Shown here in pieces: positions 16,778 to 25,471 of a DNA stretch of 25,473 nt. The DNA comes from Saprospiraceae bacterium (lineage in GTDB: Bacteria > Bacteroidota > Bacteroidia > Chitinophagales > Saprospiraceae), in contig JAEUUM010000036.1 in the NCBI GenBank assembly GCA_016787375.1, positions 1 to 25,473 of the forward strand. The letters are read 5' to 3'. Positions within the stretch are counted from its first letter, which is position 1, and each line of letters starts with the position of its first letter. Position numbers and translations under genes: made by a program. Under the pieces are notes generated by a model. It saw only the letters and a list, made by a program, of their open reading frames with translations. It did not search any database and was not told the DNA's origin.

Positions 16778-17902
16778 ATGAAATTCAGTACATCTTCAAC
16801 AGAACTACTAAAACATCTCCAAATAGCTGGTGGTGCTATTACAAATAATCCGGTATTGCCAATTTTAGAGGACTTTCTGTTCACTATCAAAGACAATCAT
16901 CTTAAAATAACAGCATCGGATCTTGATACAACCATCATCACAACCATCGATATAATGGCTGAGAAAGACGGTTCAATTGCCATACCGGCAAAAATTTTAA
17001 CTGAAACTCTTAAAGCACTACCAGAACAACCCATAACCTTTGAAGTAGACGAATCGTCCTACAATGTTACCCTTACGAGTGCATTTGGAACTTACAAACT
17101 TTCCGGTGAAAATGGGGCAGATTTCCCTGAAACACCCACTTCTTCAAATGTTGATGAGATCGAGATACCCACAGATATATTGTCACATGCCATAATCAAT
17201 ACGATTTTTGCCACAAGCAGTGACGATCTGAGGCCAACAATGACAGGTGTTTATTTCTTATTCGAAGACAATAAAGCTACCTTTGTCGCTACCGATGCCC
17301 ACAAACTTGTTAAATATTCTCATAATATCACGAACGAGTCAGTTTCTGCATCTTTTATAATGCCAAAGAAGGCATTGAATCTGTTGAAATCTTCGCTTGC
17401 ATCAAGCCCGGATGTTAGAATTTCATTCAATAAATCTAACGCTTTTTTTACCTTTGGAAATTTCCAGATGGCATGTAGACTGATTGAGGGCAGATACCCT
17501 GACTACAATATGGTTATACCGGTTGATAACCCGAATATAATGACCATCAGACGATTAGATTTTCTAAATTCGCTGAAACGTATTGCCATATATGCCAATA
17601 AAACAACAAATCAAGTATTAATCAAAATCGACGGTGAAAATCTGAATATTTCATCCCAAGATCTTGATTTTTCAAACGAAGCTGAAGAAACCATTCCATG
17701 CACGTACGATGGCAAACAAATGCAAATAGCATTCAATGCTAAGTTTTTAATCGAAATGCTGAGTATACTTTCCTCAGGTGATATAACACTTGAGCTTTCA
17801 GAACCAAACAGAGCAGGAATATTGAGGCCCGCAGATCAGGATCCTTCAAGTGATCTTTTGATGTTGGTAATGCCTGTAATGATAAATGTTCAACAGGCTT
17901 AA
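16778..17902 (+). CDS. dnaN: DNA polymerase III subunit beta (sliding clamp)
   Basis: The beta clamp is a ring-shaped dimer that tethers the replicative polymerase and other repair factors to DNA. The 374-residue protein has the standard length and three-domain clamp fold. Recognisable stretches include an N-terminal MKFSTSSTELLKHLQIAGGA, the first-domain VLPILEDFLF and ITASDLDTT, the ATDAHKLVKYS of domain 2, the RLIEGRYPDYNMVIP linker and the C-terminal LMLVMPVMI strand. dnaA and recF are not next to it, unlike in many bacteria. It heads a plus-strand run with a lipoprotein gene, nadD and porZ. Confidence 0.97.
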   Translation: MKFSTSSTELLKHLQIAGGAITNNPVLPILEDFLFTIKDNHLKITASDLDTTIITTIDIMAEKDGSIAIPAKILTETLKALPEQPITFEVDESSYNVTLTSAFGTYKLSGENGADFPETPTSSNVDEIEIPTDILSHAIINTIFATSSDDLRPTMTGVYFLFEDNKATFVATDAHKLVKYSHNITNESVSASFIMPKKALNLLKSSLASSPDVRISFNKSNAFFTFGNFQMACRLIEGRYPDYNMVIPVDNPNIMTIRRLDFLNSLKRIAIYANKTTNQVLIKIDGENLNISSQDLDFSNEAEETIPCTYDGKQMQIAFNAKFLIEMLSILSSGDITLELSEPNRAGILRPADQDPSSDLLMLVMPVMINVQQA

Positions 17903-17939
17903 GAAAACCATTCCCTGATCATACTTTTTAAAATTGCCG

Positions 17940-18362
17940 ATGAGAACTACCTCTGTTTATATCCTATTTGTATTCATAATCTTAACCGCTTTAACAGGCT
18001 GCAAGAAAGACGAAAGCCCTGAATCGGCTTTAAGAAATTGGTTGTACTACATAGATAATGGGAGATTTGATGAAGCAAAGGCACTAAGCACTGAAAACGG
18101 CAAATACTTGGTAAATGTGCTAAGCAAAATTAATGAGTCAGATGATAGTACCACTCACGACTTTAAATCACTAAGTTGTAGAGTGATTAATGATTCTGCC
18201 ATTTGTAAATTTTCATACGAGGAGGGAATTTTTGATAGTGTTTATTTGAAAAAAGTGAATAATAAATGGTTCTATGGAGGCAATTTTGAGGAATTGGATG
18301 AGGGCCTTGACGAATTTTTTGACGAAATGATTGAAGAAAATTCTGACACAACCAATTTTTAA
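17940..18362 (+). CDS. Small lipoprotein with possible surface-export signal
   Basis: The 140-residue protein has a lipoprotein signal peptide ending in LTGC with Cys21. The residues after the cysteine, CKKDES, fit the C-x-K-(D/E)-(D/E)-x pattern of the lipoprotein export signal described in Capnocytophaga, so it may sit on the outer face of the outer membrane. The mature part (SPESALRNWLYYIDNGRFDEAKAL, then a beta-rich segment ending KWFYGGN) resembles DUF4878/NTF2-like lipoproteins, though this is a pattern impression. ATG 17940 is chosen over TTG 17934, which would add only two residues. It lies 37 bases after dnaN and 8 bases before nadD, suggesting one transcript. Exact function is unknown. 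Confidence 0.82.
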   Translation: MRTTSVYILFVFIILTALTGCKKDESPESALRNWLYYIDNGRFDEAKALSTENGKYLVNVLSKINESDDSTTHDFKSLSCRVINDSAICKFSYEEGIFDSVYLKKVNNKWFYGGNFEELDEGLDEFFDEMIEENSDTTNF

Positions 18363-18370
18363 CTGTTCTA

Positions 18371-18943
18371 ATGAAAACAGGCCTGTTTTTTGGTTCCTTT
18401 AATCCTGTACACATAGGTCACCTTATCATTGCAAATTTCATGGCTACCCATACCGACCTAAAAGAGGTTTGGATGGTTGTTTCTCCCCAAAACCCGTTAA
18501 AAGATAAAACTTCACTGGCTCCTGAGAGGGAGCGCTTACACATGCTGCGTTTGTGTATCGATGACAACCCAAAGTTGAAGGCTTCGGATATAGAGTTTAA
18601 ACTTCCCAAACCTTCTTATACAATTGATACGTTAACTTACCTCAAAGAAAAATTCCCAAAGAGAGAATTTGTGCTAATTATGGGAAGTGATAACCTTGAA
18701 ACTCTTCACAAATGGAAAAATTTTGAACTTCTTTTGTCGGATTACAGCATTTATGTTTACAACAGACCCGGATTTGAGAATAATCCATTTCCTGAAAAAG
18801 AAAACATCAGATTTTTCGATGCTCCTCAAATGATTATTTCAGCAAGTGTAATCAGAAAATTCATCCAGGAAAAGAAATCTGTGAGATATATGGTGCCTGA
18901 AAGTGTGTTTGAATATCTTGAGTCATGCAAGCTGTATAGATAA
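18371..18943 (+). CDS. nadD: Nicotinate-nucleotide adenylyltransferase
   Basis: NadD transfers AMP from ATP to nicotinate mononucleotide, giving deamido-NAD in NAD synthesis. The 190-residue protein has the nucleotidyltransferase signature GSFNPVHIGH (8-17) with its HxGH motif, MGSDNLETLHKWKN (104-117), and the ISASVIR motif (156-162) that binds ATP phosphates near the C-terminus. Length is standard. It lies 8 bases after the lipoprotein gene and 49 bases before porZ. Confidence 0.96.
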   Translation: MKTGLFFGSFNPVHIGHLIIANFMATHTDLKEVWMVVSPQNPLKDKTSLAPERERLHMLRLCIDDNPKLKASDIEFKLPKPSYTIDTLTYLKEKFPKREFVLIMGSDNLETLHKWKNFELLLSDYSIYVYNRPGFENNPFPEKENIRFFDAPQMIISASVIRKFIQEKKSVRYMVPESVFEYLESCKLYR

Positions 18944-18992
18944 ACAATGAAAACTGTAATCCGTCGTTAAAAAATAAAACAGTGCAGTAGAT

Positions 18993-21323
18993 ATGGCTAA
19001 ATATTTTTATGTATCATCAATACTTTGTCTGTTTCTAAGCTCACTTGGGTTTGGTCAGTCTTCGGACATGCTTATAGGTGAGTGGAAAAATTATTATCCC
19101 TACCGCAATGGTGTGATGATTACTCAAAGCGAAGATGAAGTCTTTTACGGTAATCAATTTGCTGTCTTGGTTTGTGATAAATCGGCGAACATTAAAAGAT
19201 ATATTACCAGAACATCTGGTTTAACAGATATTGATCTGGGCCTAATCAAATATACTCCTCATAATAACACTCTGATAGTTAGTTATCAAAATGGAAATAT
19301 CGATTTGTATCAAGGTGCAGAAGAGGTAACAAACTTAAATTATATAAAAATCAATACAAACATCGTAGGTAAGAAAGGCATAAATGATATTCATTTAAAG
19401 AATGACTCAACCGCAATCCTGAGTGCTGATTTTGGCCTTATGATTCTTGATTTGTCAAGATTTGAATTTTCAGCAACCGTTTTCACTCCTTACACAGTAA
19501 AATCAACTTGTCACAGAAATGACTCAGTATTTGTGGCAACCAGTGGCGGTGTATATGTCATTCCTCCAGGAATCAACATCCAGGATTTTGGCCAATGGAA
19601 GCTTATTAATGCAAATAATGGTTCAAATTACAGCTCAACGGCATGTGTAATTTTCAACAACTCGCTCTATTTTAGTAAGAATGACACTTTGGTGAAACAA
19701 GAATCAAACAATACGTTCACCAATTTAGCATATTACAAAGACACCCGAATCAACTATTTGACCGCAGAAGGTAAACACCTCATCTGTGGGTTATTCTGCA
19801 CCGCCAATGGAGGATGCACAGGCAGGCTACTCATACTCAATGAAAAGGATGAAACAACTGAATTGGCCGGAAAAACTTGCTTTAACAGACCTTTAAATGC
19901 CATTGAAGACGCAAATGAAAGGGTGTGGATTGCAGATGAGTGGAACGAATTTAAATATTATGATATAACTTCCGACCAATGTAATTCATTCACTGTAAAC
20001 TCACCAACAACAGAGACCAATTTTGATATGACCATTGCAAATGGTAAAACATACATTACTGCAGGTGGCTTAATACTTGGCCAAAATTATTCTTTTAACT
20101 CTAATGGGCTTAATATTTTTGACAACACAACAAAAAGCTGGAGTGCAGTAAATGCACAGAATTATCCAATTCTGTCTCAGGAGGAAGCGCAGTTTGATTT
20201 TTTGAATATTGTAACCAATCCTGAAAATTCTCAGATTTTATATTTTGGTTCTTATTATGGTGGATTAATTGAGTACAACGGCACAGACTTAAAAATTTAC
20301 AATGAGAAAAATTCTGCTATACGTGGTGGTGTAGGTGACGAAAAAAGGGAAAGGATTGCAGGTTTAGCCTATGACTCAAAAGGAAACCTTTGGATGGCAA
20401 ATACTTTGGCAGCAAAACCAATAATTGTGTTAAAAAAGGATGGAACCTGGCAGAGTTTTTCGGTTAATTCGGGCACAGGATTATTGCAATTAGCAATAGA
20501 TCAAAACAACAATAAATGGTTTGTGATAGGGGGTCAAGGTGGCAGTTTATATGTATTTAATGAGGGGAATGACATTAACAGCACAGTTGATGATCAATGG
20601 AGAGAAATAACAACCGCAAATTCAAATTTACCTTCCAACACGGTAAATTGTGTGACGGTAGACAATAATGGTGATGTTTGGGTCGGAACAGCTGCAGGGC
20701 CAGTTGTTTTTGAATGCGGTGGTGATGTGTTCAAAAGTACATGTAAGGGCACCCGTGTCATAGTTGAACAAGATGGCTTTGGAGCATATCTTCTTGAAAC
20801 CGAAAATATTAGAACCATTAAAGTTGACGGTGGCAATAGAAAATGGTTTGGCACAGACAACGGCGTTTTCGTTCAATCTTCGGATGCAAAAACACTGATT
20901 AACAAGTTCGATATTAAAAATAGTCCCTTACCGAGTAACTCTATAACTTCAATGGCTATAAACCATGAAAACGGGGAGTGCTGGATTGGCACAACAAAAG
21001 GGGTTGCTATATTTAGAATGGAAGCAACTGCCGGCGGAACTATTCATAAATCTAACATCTACGCTTTCCCTAATCCTGTAAAACCCGAATACACGGGACC
21101 CATTATCATTACCGGATTGGCTGAAGATTCAAATGTGAAAATCACTGATACCTCGGGCAGACTGGTTTTTGAAACAACATCAATCGGTGGGCAGGCAGTT
21201 TGGTATGGCACAGATTACAGAGGTAAAAGGGCAAGTAGTGGAGTATACCTTGTTTTTGCAACTGGTACAGCTGACATAGAAAACCCCGATGGTATCGTAA
21301 CTAAAATCTTGTTGGTTAACTAA
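18993..21323 (+). CDS. porZ: PorZ-like T9SS surface protein (beta-propellers, C-terminal sorting domain)
   Basis: PorZ belongs to the type IX secretion attachment complex with PorU, PorV and PorQ, and in Porphyromonas it helps deliver anionic LPS to cargo. The 776-residue protein has a signal peptide (MAKYFYVSSILCLFLSSLGFG). The N-terminal propeller shows the family stretch reading TSGLTDIDLGLIKYTPHNNTL and YQNGNIDLYQG. Later come repeats of the two-component-regulator propeller type (NNNKWFVIGGQGG, NNGDVWVGTAAG, GNRKWFGTDNGV, GECWIGTTKGVA). The last ~85 residues (from YAFPNPVKPEY to GVYLVFATGT..ILLVN) form a T9SS type A sorting domain. The symbol rests on architecture and the N-terminal pattern. 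Its stop lies 3 bases from the convergent bshA stop. Confidence 0.85.
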   Translation: MAKYFYVSSILCLFLSSLGFGQSSDMLIGEWKNYYPYRNGVMITQSEDEVFYGNQFAVLVCDKSANIKRYITRTSGLTDIDLGLIKYTPHNNTLIVSYQNGNIDLYQGAEEVTNLNYIKINTNIVGKKGINDIHLKNDSTAILSADFGLMILDLSRFEFSATVFTPYTVKSTCHRNDSVFVATSGGVYVIPPGINIQDFGQWKLINANNGSNYSSTACVIFNNSLYFSKNDTLVKQESNNTFTNLAYYKDTRINYLTAEGKHLICGLFCTANGGCTGRLLILNEKDETTELAGKTCFNRPLNAIEDANERVWIADEWNEFKYYDITSDQCNSFTVNSPTTETNFDMTIANGKTYITAGGLILGQNYSFNSNGLNIFDNTTKSWSAVNAQNYPILSQEEAQFDFLNIVTNPENSQILYFGSYYGGLIEYNGTDLKIYNEKNSAIRGGVGDEKRERIAGLAYDSKGNLWMANTLAAKPIIVLKKDGTWQSFSVNSGTGLLQLAIDQNNNKWFVIGGQGGSLYVFNEGNDINSTVDDQWREITTANSNLPSNTVNCVTVDNNGDVWVGTAAGPVVFECGGDVFKSTCKGTRVIVEQDGFGAYLLETENIRTIKVDGGNRKWFGTDNGVFVQSSDAKTLINKFDIKNSPLPSNSITSMAINHENGECWIGTTKGVAIFRMEATAGGTIHKSNIYAFPNPVKPEYTGPIIITGLAEDSNVKITDTSGRLVFETTSIGGQAVWYGTDYRGKRASSGVYLVFATGTADIENPDGIVTKILLVN

Positions 21324-21344
21324 TATTTAATTACCAGTTTTTTT
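21313..21344 (+). terminator. Weak terminator-like hairpin at the end of porZ
   Basis: A short AT-rich stem (TGGTTAA near 21313-21319 against TTACCA 21331-21336, with one unpaired base) is followed by seven T (21338-21344). It spans the porZ stop codon and the end of the convergent bshA gene. The stem is short, so terminator function is uncertain. Confidence 0.3.
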
Positions 21345-22469
21345 GAAATTGCTGATTACTTCCATGTAATAATTTTCATATTCCGGAAGTATCACACTGA
21401 TGTCAAACTTCTTAGCTTGATTTAGTGAGTTCTTTCTGAAAGTACTTAATCTGTTTTCATCACTGAGTATTTCAATTGCTCTCAAAGCCATGGTTTCATG
21501 GTCCCCAACTTCGCAAAGATAACCAGTAACGCCGTCAATATTCACTTCAGGTAAACCACCTATATTAGATGAAATGACCGGGACCTCGCACGCCATAGCC
21601 TCCAACGCTGACAACCCAAAACTCTCACTGGCTGAAGGAATCAAAAACAAATCGCCAATTGCTAAAATTTCTTCAATGGCATCTTGCTTACCCAAAAATC
21701 GTACATGATCACAAAGATGCAGTTCACGGCAGAGTTCCTCTAAGTTCTGCCTTTCAGGCCCATCACCAATCATCAAAAGTTTTGACGGAATGACCTTGTG
21801 GACTGAAGCAAAAATCCTGATTACTTCGTCCACACGTTTAACTTTTCGAAAATTAGATGTGTGTATTAGAATCTTTTCCCCATTCGGGGCTATAGCCTTC
21901 CTAAAATGATCTTTATTTAGTTTCTTGAATCGGTCAAAATCAATAAAATTATAAATTACTTTGATGGGTACATGTATGTTGAAGTTCTCATAAGTGTCAT
22001 GAGCCAGACTTTCCGAGACAGCAGTAACTCCATCAGAATGATTGATTGAGAATTCTACTACAGGAGAAAATGTCCGGTTATTTCCAACCAAAGTAATGTC
22101 GGTACCGTGGAGAGTTGTGATAATAGGGATTGATTTACCATTGGTTAACAAAATTTGTTTCGCCATATAAGCGATCGCTGCATGTGGAATGGCATAATGC
22201 ACGTGAAGCAGATCAAGGTCTTCATATTTTACAACATCAACAACTTTACTGGTAAGTGCAGTATCATACGGAGGAAATTCAAATAATGGGTAATCAACAT
22301 TTGTGACTTCATGATAAAAAATATTCTCAGAATAATGAGTTAAGCGCGCCGGTTGACGGTATGAAATAAAATGAATCTTGTGCCCGACTTTTGCCAGACC
22401 TTTGCCAAGTTCTGTTGCCACAACACCGCTTCCACCATAAGTTGGATAACAAAGTATACCTATTTTCAC
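21327..22469 (-). CDS. bshA: N-acetyl-alpha-D-glucosaminyl L-malate synthase (bacillithiol)
   Basis: BshA joins GlcNAc from UDP-GlcNAc to L-malate, the first step of bacillithiol synthesis. The 380-residue GT4-fold protein shows the family N-terminus CYPTYGGSGVVATELG (7-22), HVHYAIPHA (89-97), TLHGTDITLVG (119-129), the SNFRKVKR loop after the linker, GDGPE (235-239), and the E-x7-E motif Glu282-Glu290 (ESFGLSALE). These closely match BshA rather than other GT4 enzymes. It starts at GTG 22469. Later bacillithiol genes (bshB, bshC) are not in the window. It is divergent from the 474-residue secreted protein, with 75 bases between starts. Confidence 0.95.
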   Translation of the reverse strand: MKIGILCYPTYGGSGVVATELGKGLAKVGHKIHFISYRQPARLTHYSENIFYHEVTNVDYPLFEFPPYDTALTSKVVDVVKYEDLDLLHVHYAIPHAAIAYMAKQILLTNGKSIPIITTLHGTDITLVGNNRTFSPVVEFSINHSDGVTAVSESLAHDTYENFNIHVPIKVIYNFIDFDRFKKLNKDHFRKAIAPNGEKILIHTSNFRKVKRVDEVIRIFASVHKVIPSKLLMIGDGPERQNLEELCRELHLCDHVRFLGKQDAIEEILAIGDLFLIPSASESFGLSALEAMACEVPVISSNIGGLPEVNIDGVTGYLCEVGDHETMALRAIEILSDENRLSTFRKNSLNQAKKFDISVILPEYENYYMEVISNFKKTGN

Positions 22470-22544
22470 TAAACTACAGTATTTTTAATTAAAATTTGAA
22501 CAATTAGATAATAATCGGTTTAAATAAATGTTCATTTAGAACGT

Positions 22545-23969
22545 ATGCTAAAATTAAGAAATTATTTGCTTTTATCACTTTTTGTGCGATTAATACATCC
22601 CTTAATGGCACAAAATATCTTTTTGAGCGATGTCTTTCCACTTAAAATAAATGACAATATAGACATTATCAGCCAACAGAGTGGATATAATTATTTTATA
22701 CAGTCTTCCGGCAATGGGTATCAAGTGCACAGATTAGATGCTGAATTAAAAAATTTACGAACCATTCTCCTGCCTCTTAATGAACGAAAATCTGAAGTCG
22801 TATTTTCAGGGTTTGTTAATAAAAATTTGAACATTGTCTACAAATATAGAATAAGGTCTGAGTTGTGTTTTAAGATTATGATATATGATGTGGATTTGAA
22901 TTTAAAAGACAGCACCACTTTAACTTGTTTTCCCAATTCAGTTTACAATCCCCAAATACAAGTAATACCAAGTGAGGACAAAAACTCACTTTTGGTATTT
23001 TATTCACATCTAAGTGACTTTTCGCAGTTCTTATCTTTTGATTTGGGATCAAAAAAACTCAATTGGAGTTACAAATGGGACCATATTTTAGAAAAAACAG
23101 AATTCAGATTTCTTGAAAAAGTTCTGTTTGACAATAAGGGCAATGCGATACTTGTCTTTAATGATCAAATTGCAGTTAAAAACAAATACGCGATTGGTTG
23201 TGCATATTTAACTAAAAACGGAGTCATCAGAAAAACATTTTTTGACCTTCCATTTAATGTGTACGAATCGGATTGGTTTGTTGATAATAAAAATCAGAAA
23301 CTATTGTTGGTTGGAACCTATTCAAATGATAAAGGAAGAAAGGCTAACGGAAGTTTATATTGCAGTTCAAGTATACCATTTACCAATGATTCACTTTATT
23401 ATTGCATGAATCCATTCACCCCTGGATTAATAGGTGCATATTTAAATGAAAAAGAAAAACCTGAAAAGGGCATTGATGATTTTTACATACCCAACGCTAT
23501 ATTAAAGCAAGAGGGTGGTGTTGTGTTTATCATTGAGAAGAATAAAAAAATCGAACGTTATATTTCAGGAAGGTCGACAAATTTCGGAGGTGTTGGAAGA
23601 AACATTATTGATCATTATTATGATGACTTGATGGTAATTTCATTATCAAAAAGCGGTATTATTGAATGGATGGCGCCTTTAGCTAAAAAACAATTCTCAC
23701 AGGATGATGATGGTGACTTTTCTTCTTTTTTACTTATAAAAGGCAGCAACCTCTTGCGAATATTATTCAATGATGAAATAAAAAACGAAAATACCATTAG
23801 CCAATATATCGTCAGAAGCGATGGCAGTTATGAGAGGAAAAGTCTATTAAATACAGATTACCGGAAATTAAAAATAATGTTTAGACAAGGCAAACAAGTA
23901 TCCTCAAACGCCTGTTTAATCCCATGTTTGTCAAGGAATAAATTAAAATTTCTGAAAATCGAGTTTTAG
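22545..23969 (+). CDS. Secreted protein of unknown function (474 residues)
   Basis: I do not recognise a family. The protein has an N-terminal signal peptide (MLKLRNYLLLSLFVRLIHPLMAQ) ending in the AQ common in Bacteroidota, with no lipobox. The rest is beta-rich, with recurring stretches of the kind FDNKGNAILVFNDQIA, NQKLLLVGTYSND and GGVVFIIEKNK, which look like propeller blades tracking stored or displayed values. No catalytic motif, cysteine framework or T9SS sorting domain is evident; it ends KLKFLKIEF. It diverges from bshA and converges on the DUF4956 gene with 9 bases between stops, so it is probably transcribed alone. ATG 22545 is chosen because it starts the signal peptide. Confidence 0.8.
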   Translation: MLKLRNYLLLSLFVRLIHPLMAQNIFLSDVFPLKINDNIDIISQQSGYNYFIQSSGNGYQVHRLDAELKNLRTILLPLNERKSEVVFSGFVNKNLNIVYKYRIRSELCFKIMIYDVDLNLKDSTTLTCFPNSVYNPQIQVIPSEDKNSLLVFYSHLSDFSQFLSFDLGSKKLNWSYKWDHILEKTEFRFLEKVLFDNKGNAILVFNDQIAVKNKYAIGCAYLTKNGVIRKTFFDLPFNVYESDWFVDNKNQKLLLVGTYSNDKGRKANGSLYCSSSIPFTNDSLYYCMNPFTPGLIGAYLNEKEKPEKGIDDFYIPNAILKQEGGVVFIIEKNKKIERYISGRSTNFGGVGRNIIDHYYDDLMVISLSKSGIIEWMAPLAKKQFSQDDDGDFSSFLLIKGSNLLRILFNDEIKNENTISQYIVRSDGSYERKSLLNTDYRKLKIMFRQGKQVSSNACLIPCLSRNKLKFLKIEF

Positions 23970-23971
23970 GC

Positions 23972-23996
23972 AATCCTCTCAGATAGTTGGAGGATT
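23972..23996. terminator. Possible bidirectional hairpin between convergent genes
   Basis: A perfect 7-base inverted repeat, AATCCTC (23972-23978) and GAGGATT (23990-23996), encloses an 11-base loop between two convergent genes. There is no clear T tract on either strand, so it may only pause transcription or be chance. It overlaps the last codons of the DUF4956 gene. Confidence 0.3.
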
Positions 23997-24668
23997 TATA
24001 TCATCTTCATCATAAAAAACATTAACATAAATCACCCCGGGTTCATGACTCATATCTTTAACAAGTGGATCCATAAATTTCTCCTTTTTTAAAGAGACAT
24101 GATACACTGCCTCCATGTTTTGGTCAACTCCAGTGTACTTAACGTTAACAAGTTTTACGGTTCCGCAATATTTTGAGAATAACGCATCCAATGATTTTTG
24201 AAGCATTAGGGCACCATTATAGGATAGTTGCATAACATGGAATCTTCTTCTTGATTTTCCGAAATTTGAGTATGTCAATGAAATAATTATTAATCCTGAA
24301 ACAGCACTTCCAATCAAGGCCACAACACTTAAGCCTACACCGCAAGCCATGCCAATTGCCAAACTCAAAAATATAAACACCATATCCATGGTATCTCGAA
24401 CAGCAGTTCGAAACCTGATTATACTCATTGCACCTACCAAGCCAAAAGCTCTTGCGAGATTGTTGCCGATAACCAATATTACCAATGCAGAAATAATAGT
24501 TAACATGACAATTGCATTGACAAACGATACTGAATACGAAGGACCTTTATAAGTTATTCGATAAATCATTGATAGGATTAATCCGCTCAAGAAAGCTACC
24601 AACAAGTTAATCAAAACATCACCGCCTGAAACCGGAAATAAATTGATGGTTGTAAAATCTGTTAACAT
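23979..24668 (-). CDS. DUF4956 family membrane protein
   Basis: The 229-residue protein has about four membrane helices in its first 135 residues (roughly 18-36, 48-68, 93-111 and 112-132) and a soluble C-terminal domain. The conserved stretch RAFGLVGAMSIIRFRTAVRD (73-92) between helices is the DUF4956 hallmark, rich in Arg facing the cytoplasmic side or a lumen. The C-terminal part (VMQLSYNGA to VIYVNVFYDEDD) looks like an alpha/beta cytoplasmic domain. It follows the VTC-domain gene by 26 bases on the same strand, a pairing common in bacteria. Function is not established; a role with polyphosphate at the membrane is inference. Confidence 0.9.
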   Translation of the reverse strand: MLTDFTTINLFPVSGGDVLINLLVAFLSGLILSMIYRITYKGPSYSVSFVNAIVMLTIISALVILVIGNNLARAFGLVGAMSIIRFRTAVRDTMDMVFIFLSLAIGMACGVGLSVVALIGSAVSGLIIISLTYSNFGKSRRRFHVMQLSYNGALMLQKSLDALFSKYCGTVKLVNVKYTGVDQNMEAVYHVSLKKEKFMDPLVKDMSHEPGVIYVNVFYDEDDINPPTI

Positions 24669-24694
24669 GTGATCTGATTCATGATTTTAGTAAA

Positions 24695-25471
24695 TTAACT
24701 ATTGCCAAATTTGGGAAGTGAATGACACTTAATTAGAGCATCCCATTGTTTTGATGTTTTGATTATTGGTTGTGATTCTACGCACATCACATACTTGGAG
24801 GCGGGTCCTTTCACCAATTCAAAATCAGCTAAAATTGGTTTGATCCATGTGGGACAGTATCGATTGAATTTAACCTCTAGTATAAAATGGTCAGGATTCA
24901 CAGTCATAATATCTCTTTCAATAAAAAGTTCGTGTGTACCCGGATAAGGTACTGAACGAAGATTTTTGTCGATAGAGAGCCTTATCCCATTGTCACTGTC
25001 TATTATTTTACTTTCATAGGCTTCACGTTCATAGATGACATTAACAACAGGTTGGAGAGAATTAGAGAGGATTTGATAGAAAAATTTTCGAATGTTCAGG
25101 GCATCATCAGTTACAGGTAATACAGTTTTCAGATCAACACCATTGAATATTTTTTGCACGATGTTGTATTGTAAAACAGCCCTGTTTTTGACAATCGGAC
25201 CTTCATATTTTCTTTTAATCTCGCAAATAACATTCGCGTTTTCATCACCTAGATCATAACCCCTTAACCTAACCTTTAACCTGTGAGCCAAATGATCTAT
25301 TTTGGTATTGTACATATCGAAATCTTTGGTATCAAAATAAATGCTTCTGACTGTGTATTCGTGATCAGGTTTTTTTGATGCAAACTTGTCAGGATGAACG
25401 AAAGGTTTAATGGCGCTTCGCAATTCTGGCAATCGAATATTAGGTACAAAATATTTAAACTCTGATCTCAT
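24695..25471 (-). CDS. VTC-domain (polyphosphate polymerase domain) protein
   Basis: The 258-residue protein has the VTC fold, the tunnel-shaped polyphosphate polymerase domain of yeast Vtc4 related to triphosphate-tunnel enzymes. Basic and acidic residues expected to line the tunnel are present: Lys6 (RSEFKYF), Arg42 (VRSIYFDT), Arg64-Lys66-Arg68 (HRLKVRLRGY), Glu84-Lys86 (CEIKRKYEGP), Arg149 (VIYEREAY), Arg164 (IRLSIDKN), and Glu199-Lys201 (LEVKFN). This suggests an intact active site making or binding polyphosphate from ATP, though bacterial members are little studied. ATG 25471 sits 2 bases from the right edge, so a longer N-terminus cannot be excluded. It is followed by a DUF4956 gene. 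Confidence 0.88.
   Translation of the reverse strand: MRSEFKYFVPNIRLPELRSAIKPFVHPDKFASKKPDHEYTVRSIYFDTKDFDMYNTKIDHLAHRLKVRLRGYDLGDENANVICEIKRKYEGPIVKNRAVLQYNIVQKIFNGVDLKTVLPVTDDALNIRKFFYQILSNSLQPVVNVIYEREAYESKIIDSDNGIRLSIDKNLRSVPYPGTHELFIERDIMTVNPDHFILEVKFNRYCPTWIKPILADFELVKGPASKYVMCVESQPIIKTSKQWDALIKCHSLPKFGNS

Noticed and set aside
17934..17939. TTG start for the lipoprotein gene
   Set aside because: It adds only two residues before an ATG that already gives a complete lipoprotein signal peptide.
20594..20876. Two overlapping minus-strand frames inside porZ
   Set aside because: Both are antisense to propeller repeats of a well-supported gene and overlap each other in different frames.
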